A DNA stretch of 64,000 nucleotides from Siniperca chuatsi (Eukaryota; Chordata; Actinopteri; Centrarchiformes; Sinipercidae). Below, in pieces: positions 59,686-64,000 of the stretch. The notes beneath the pieces were generated by a model. It did not search any database. It was not told the DNA's origin and saw nothing but the letters and a program-made list of their open reading frames with translations. The stretch's first letter is position 1, and every line of letters begins with the position of its first letter. Location of the stretch: assembly GCF_020085105.1 (NCBI RefSeq), contig NC_058043.1:15781167-15845166 (forward strand), written 5' to 3'. Made by a program: the position numbers and the translations under genes.

Positions 59686-62600
59686 TTGAGCTGCACTTTT
59701 AAGTGTTTCAGCCATTTGTAGTGTCATGGCTATAGGGATGACGATGTCAGTCTGTCGGTTGGTCTGGTGGTCGGTCCACCACTTTGGTCCAGACTTAAAT
59801 ATCTCAACTATTAGATGGATTGGTACAGACATTCATGGTCCCCCTGAGGATGAATTGTAATAACTTTGAACCCTTGACCTTTCATCTAGAGCCATCATCA
59901 GGTCAAAAGTTTGTCCAATACTTAAGTTTATGACAAAATACTTGCACAACTAATGACATTCCCATCAGGTTGATGGATGCCACACAAATATGATTTTAAG
60001 TTGCTTGACACAAACATGATAAATGACTTCGTTTAGAAGAGGCTGTCCTGGATGGAGAAATACACCTTGTTTTCTCATTCATTCAATGGATTAAATTTCT
60101 AATCGTTAGAGGCACAGAGCACATTGAAGAAGCATGCCACTTGAACAGTGGAATTTTTTTTTTCTTCTAATCCTTAATGGGATGATGGAGGTTTAGTGTG
60201 TGTAGTATTCTTCTCTCCTCAAGTGAAAACGCTGACCTGTTCTGTTCATGGTGCTCTATATAGTCCTTTGCTTTATTGTGAGAGGTGTGCTGTGCACAGT
60301 GTCAACCAAATGGCCCGTCACAGTTATAAGATGTGCTCAACAGATAAGTCAAACACCCTGTCCAGAGTTCTGAGATTATTTGGTGCAGTAGGAAGCGCAG
60401 TTCTTCTAAAAATAAATACCACAAAATGACAGCATTCAAGCATTTTTCCTTTCGCCCTGGTACAGTTCACTTTGACTTACAGTACATTCACCACTTTCTT
60501 GTTCTGCCAGAAGTGAAAGAAAAACATGAATCTTGGCTGCTCTTCTGTAATATCATGATGTACAGCTCTTGAAAATGGAAAGAGGGTGATGTTGAAATCA
60601 AAAGGAGGACTGCGAAGATACTGCCATCACTTATTTGATTAAGAATACGCACTCTATCAAAGATAATTCTGAGGATAAAAAGTTAAACAAACATTGCATG
60701 AGTGCACAAAGTCCTTCACAATCAGTGGATCCTGGAGGAGAGTGTTTGTTACACTTTGACTGAACTGCCCTCAGCAAAAAGAAACTCACCTACATTGGAG
60801 TCTTAACCTGAGCGGCATTGCTTCAAAGAGAATGCAGTAAGTCAGTTAAGATCAGCAGAAAGTCAGTGACATTTGAATTGGCTTTACTTTCACACCTGGG
60901 TTTGGACTGACGATTTTTTTTTTAAGTGTTCTTTGAAATTAACATGAATTATATCCATAACAGCCAGTTTACATTTTCGACCAGTCCACCTTTCATGAAA
61001 CTGCTCCAAATGTTGTTCATTATTGCAAAATTCAGTAACATCGCAATGACTGTCAGTAATAAAAGGTGCATTAAACAATGATTTTGTTTTAATATCTGTT
61101 ATACAATAACAAATTTATTATAGTTATATGTTTCTCCATATTTAATTATTTAGATTTTTTTTAGATAAACTGAAAGAGTTTGTATTTCTTTTACAGTTTA
61201 GAAGATTCTTCTACTACTGAAGCTGAATAAACCATTAAAACAAACATTGGGTTATTTAAAAAAAATTGTCAAAAAGCTGAAAACAGGTCTGTTTTTCTTA
61301 GCTTATGAAAAGTTAACATTTTGGAAATACATGGTTTTCACTGGACAGCTACGAAGAGTTCACTATTTCATAGTTTAGTGTTTCTATTTCAGTATGAATG
61401 TGAAACAAATATAAATTATGTCCACATTGATGACATGTTAATCATGGCTTTTAAATGCTTTCCAAAATACCATGTTGAAAAGTCACAAATAATATTTATC
61501 ATGCTAACTGGTAATAAGAAATAGCCCAGCGGTTGAGTCAATCCATCAAAACAATTTAGGGGCCCCTATTAAAACATACACTTTTACATCTGTTGTGTAC
61601 AGTGCATGCATTCTTGGCTTTAATGTGTTTATTTACCTAATGTTGTGCAAAACTGCTTGGAGGAAGACAAAAACAGGGAGATGATTAGCTTGGCCAAGTC
61701 TGGCCTGTATCTAAATCTCTGGATGCTCTTAATGAACACTTGTGCAATTTTGCTCCAATAACACCACTTGAAAGGTTGTGGAGCACTTCTGCTCCCCTGC
61801 TCTTGCCTTTAATGGCAAACTCAAAAGATATGAGGGGCAAATCTGAACAAAGAATGCCGTTAAATGGAAATTATATAAACCACAGCTGGGAACAGAGATA
61901 GAAACTCTTTGATGTCCTGGTACATTTACTCTCCCGCTGACTTTCCCTGAACTGATAACCACTGTAAATGACACCCCCATTCATTTTTGTTCACTCTGGG
62001 GAAGTTTGAAGTTAAACACCATTGTGTTGCCTTGGAAGTGAAGTGGATTGCTTATGCATGCCCAAAGAAATATTGTGAGGTGGAAGGATGTATGTATGAG
62101 ACTGAAATATTGTTTTAGAAAAACAGATATATTTTTTTGTCACAAGGTTTATGGCCAATAAATTCACCAATATAAATCTTGGGCAAACATGATGCTCTAG
62201 TTATTGTGTCACTGAGCACTTGGCACACTAAAATAGGGGTAATATCTTCACAAACCAATAGGCTACATATATGAGGCAAATCACTGCTTCTGGTGAATGC
62301 ACCAGAGATTTATATCAGGAAAAAAAATGCATCAAACTAAATAAATAAATAAACACTGAGTGTGCCTTTACCTTCTCTTGGTGCAGCAGGATCCCATGCA
62401 GACCACATCTGGACAAAGAAGAAGGGAGTCCAGCACACAATGTAGGCAAGGACCACTACAAATGTCATTTTCACTGTGCGGATCTTTGCTTTTGAAATGA
62501 GCCTCACGCTGCTCACTTGAGAGAGGGGATGGGCGCCTTTGGAGGGCCTTGGAGTGAGAGCCAGGAAGTGCTCCCTTCTCGTTTTTAAATTGAAATTCTG

Positions 62601-63296
62601 CCATATTTTAAAACATATTAAGCCATAGCAAATGCTTAAAATTGCCACTGGGAAAATGTAAATGCTGAGACTCATCCATGTGATGTATGCTTTGGCACCC
62701 CATGGCTGTACAAAGTCCCCCCAGCAGTCATACACACCGTTCCCGACCTCCTTCAAAGAAAATATGTACGCTTGAGGAGTGCTGAATATCAGGCTGAGCA
62801 TCCAAGAGGCGATCACACAGAAGCGATCCTTTCTCCTGTGCACGGAGCGAAGTGGCTGGCAGATTGCCAAGCACCTGTCGATGGACATGAGGACAAGCAT
62901 GTAGGTAGATGCAAACATACCCACGACCTGGAGGTATTTGACCAGCCTGCACAGCAAATCCGGCCCGTAGAAGCGAAATGTGATATCCCAAATGAGTTGC
63001 GGTAAGACCTGAAAGATTGCAACAACAAGGTCTGCGATGCTCAAGTGCTTCATGAAGTAATACATCCGAGAATGGCTGTGCTTGGGGGCGTGGATAGCCC
63101 ACAGGACGCACAGGTTACCGGTCAGAGCGAGCAGCAGCACCAGGACAAGGACGGTAACTTCAATTTTGGCCACTTCTTCATTTCGTTTCAAAGGATTGAC
63201 TGTGGTGTTTCCTAAATGGCTCTCATTTCCACGACTTGAGTTGCTCCAGGAAACATTCTGTGCCCAACTATTCTGCTCGCGTAAAATGTCCTCCAT
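58844..63296 (-). CDS. oxtr: Isotocin/oxytocin receptor
   Basis: Class A GPCR for isotocin, the fish oxytocin, acting through Gq and calcium. Exons 62372-63296 and 58844-59106 give 395 residues; the intron (donor GTAAAG, acceptor CCTAG) is phase 1 after helix 6, as in human OXTR. The start at 63296 (MEDILREQ) is preferred; an upstream in-frame Met at 63410 would add 38 residues unlike the family. Four N-glycosylation sites (Asn14, Asn19, Asn24, Asn30) precede helix 1. The phrase [18 protein letters not shown] and the run from [13 protein letters not shown] to [13 protein letters not shown] match OXTR closely. DRC at 140-142 in place of DRY is normal in this family. Also seen: [16 protein letters not shown] in loop 2, IRTVKMTF before helix 6 and NPWIY in helix 7. 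The tail has a cysteine cluster (FFCCCRQ) and is Ser/Thr-rich. Teleosts usually have two oxtr genes; which one this is cannot be told. Its neighbours fit the CAV3-OXTR block. Confidence 0.95.
59646..59684. repeat. (GT)n microsatellite
   Basis: Uninterrupted GT dinucleotides in the oxtr intron. Confidence 0.95.
59690..59880 (-). repeat. Dispersed repeat, family C, copy 3
   Basis: The complement matches the other copies: CTGGACCAAAGTGGTGGACC, GACCACCAGACCAACCGAC, GAGATATTTAAG and GGACCATGAATGTCTGTACC. It is shorter than the other two and immediately follows the GT tract. Confidence 0.65.
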
Positions 63297-64000
63297 TGTG
63301 CGTAAAAGCGCCACTTTGGCGCAGTCAGCTGTCACATCACAATAAAGATTCAGAACCGCTATCCGCTGTATGGTAGTGTAGTTGCCCCGCGCAATGTATT
63401 GCCAGCTCACTCCGTTAAAGTTGTTTCTGTGAGTTGCCCTCAGGTTAAATTACTGTCCAAAAGTGATCGCTCTCATCTGCAGAGAAACAAAATGTAATAC
63501 TTTTGTTGAAAACTGATTCTTTGCTCACCCATCTCAAGCCTTTGAACTATGAAAACTTCACAAAGAAATTATTTGACCACATAACCATATGGAGTGATTT
63601 TATTACCTTTAAAGCGATCCTTTGCACAGTTATTTTGGGACCTCGCAGCACCGCAGTCCTCATCACTCACTGCGTCCAGTTTGGTGTCTGCTTTGCTGAA
63701 GCTCTGTATCTTACCAATCTCAGTAACCCCCTCCCCTCATCTTATTTTCCTTCGAAGGAAACTGTCTGGGTTGAGTATGAGCAGGCTGCATGTTATTACC
63801 CCCCGGGCGCGCGCTCTCTCCCTGTCCCTTTGAGTTTAGGTTTTGACTTTGTGGAGTCCTTTGTGCTTTGTAAAATCAAACGTCCCTGAACAACAGGAAT
63901 ATATAAGATACCCCTTTTCCACGTGCACGCGCATGTATATATGTGTGTGTGCTGGAGCCATTTGACTCCCAAGACCACCACCCCCTGCTCCCACCACCAG
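63297..64000 (-). promoter_or_regulatory. oxtr: oxtr leader and upstream region
   Basis: Upstream DNA of oxtr up to the end of the window. A leader intron is possible, as mammalian OXTR has non-coding exons, but I cannot place its junctions. A GC-rich stretch (CCCCCCGGGCGCGCGC near 63800) could be part of a promoter. The 128-residue open frame on the plus strand at 63503-63889 has no recognisable domain. Confidence 0.35.

Larger units (their letters stand above)
59107..62371 (-). other. oxtr: Intron of oxtr (3.3 kb)
   Basis: No coding sequence seen. It holds a GT microsatellite at 59646-59684 and a family C repeat at 59690-59880. Confidence 0.85.

Noticed and set aside
63297-63410. Upstream Met for oxtr adding 38 residues
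   Set aside because: The extra residues do not look like a receptor N-terminus; Met at 63296 matches the family start and length better.
63503-63889. 128-residue open frame upstream of oxtr
   Set aside because: No known domain or splice evidence, and it lies in the likely promoter/leader region of oxtr on the opposite strand.

Overview
The window looks like nuclear DNA of a ray-finned fish, probably a spiny-rayed (percomorph) teleost. The genes are split by GT-AG introns. The AT-rich non-coding DNA is full of microsatellites (CA, TA, GATA, GA and TAA tracts) and of short dispersed repeats that I recognise as common in teleosts. There is no bacterial-style gene packing, no CRISPR array, and no retroviral or LTR element that I could recognise.

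Layout: (1) 1-5976 is upstream DNA with a possible non-coding first exon ending at 1686. (2) 6083-29619 (+) is grm2, the group II metabotropic glutamate receptor 2, in five coding exons with a 15.7 kb first coding intron. (3) 31846-37726 (-) is rrp9, the U3 snoRNP WD40 protein, in 15 exons, tail-to-tail with grm2. (4) 38636-40861 (+) is a BEN-domain protein, head-to-head with rrp9. (5) 45436-46713 (+) is an intronless orphan GPCR of the GPR61/GPR62 type, most likely gpr62. (6) 54333-56168 (+) is a three-exon caveolin of the caveolin-2 class. (7) 58155-58302 is a decayed piece of a caveolin-1/3-type exon, very probably the relic of cav3. (8) 58844-63296 (-) is the isotocin/oxytocin receptor oxtr, in two coding exons. 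The rest is introns, intergenic DNA and repeats, including a LINE 3' end, a tRNA-type SINE and several inverted-repeat elements.

From general knowledge, human GRM2, RRP9 and GPR62 lie together at 3p21, and CAV3 and OXTR lie together at 3p25. The window therefore joins two blocks that are both on human chromosome 3. The genes do not form one pathway. Three are seven-transmembrane receptors, one shapes membranes (caveolin), one works in ribosome biogenesis and one is a likely chromatin factor.

The most notable observations are the cav3 relic lying exactly where cav3 is expected, next to an intact caveolin-2-class gene; a one-base frame break in an A-run of the last rrp9 exon, either an assembly error or a real C-terminal change; and a perfect 17-bp hairpin wedged between two microsatellites upstream of the grm2 coding start.
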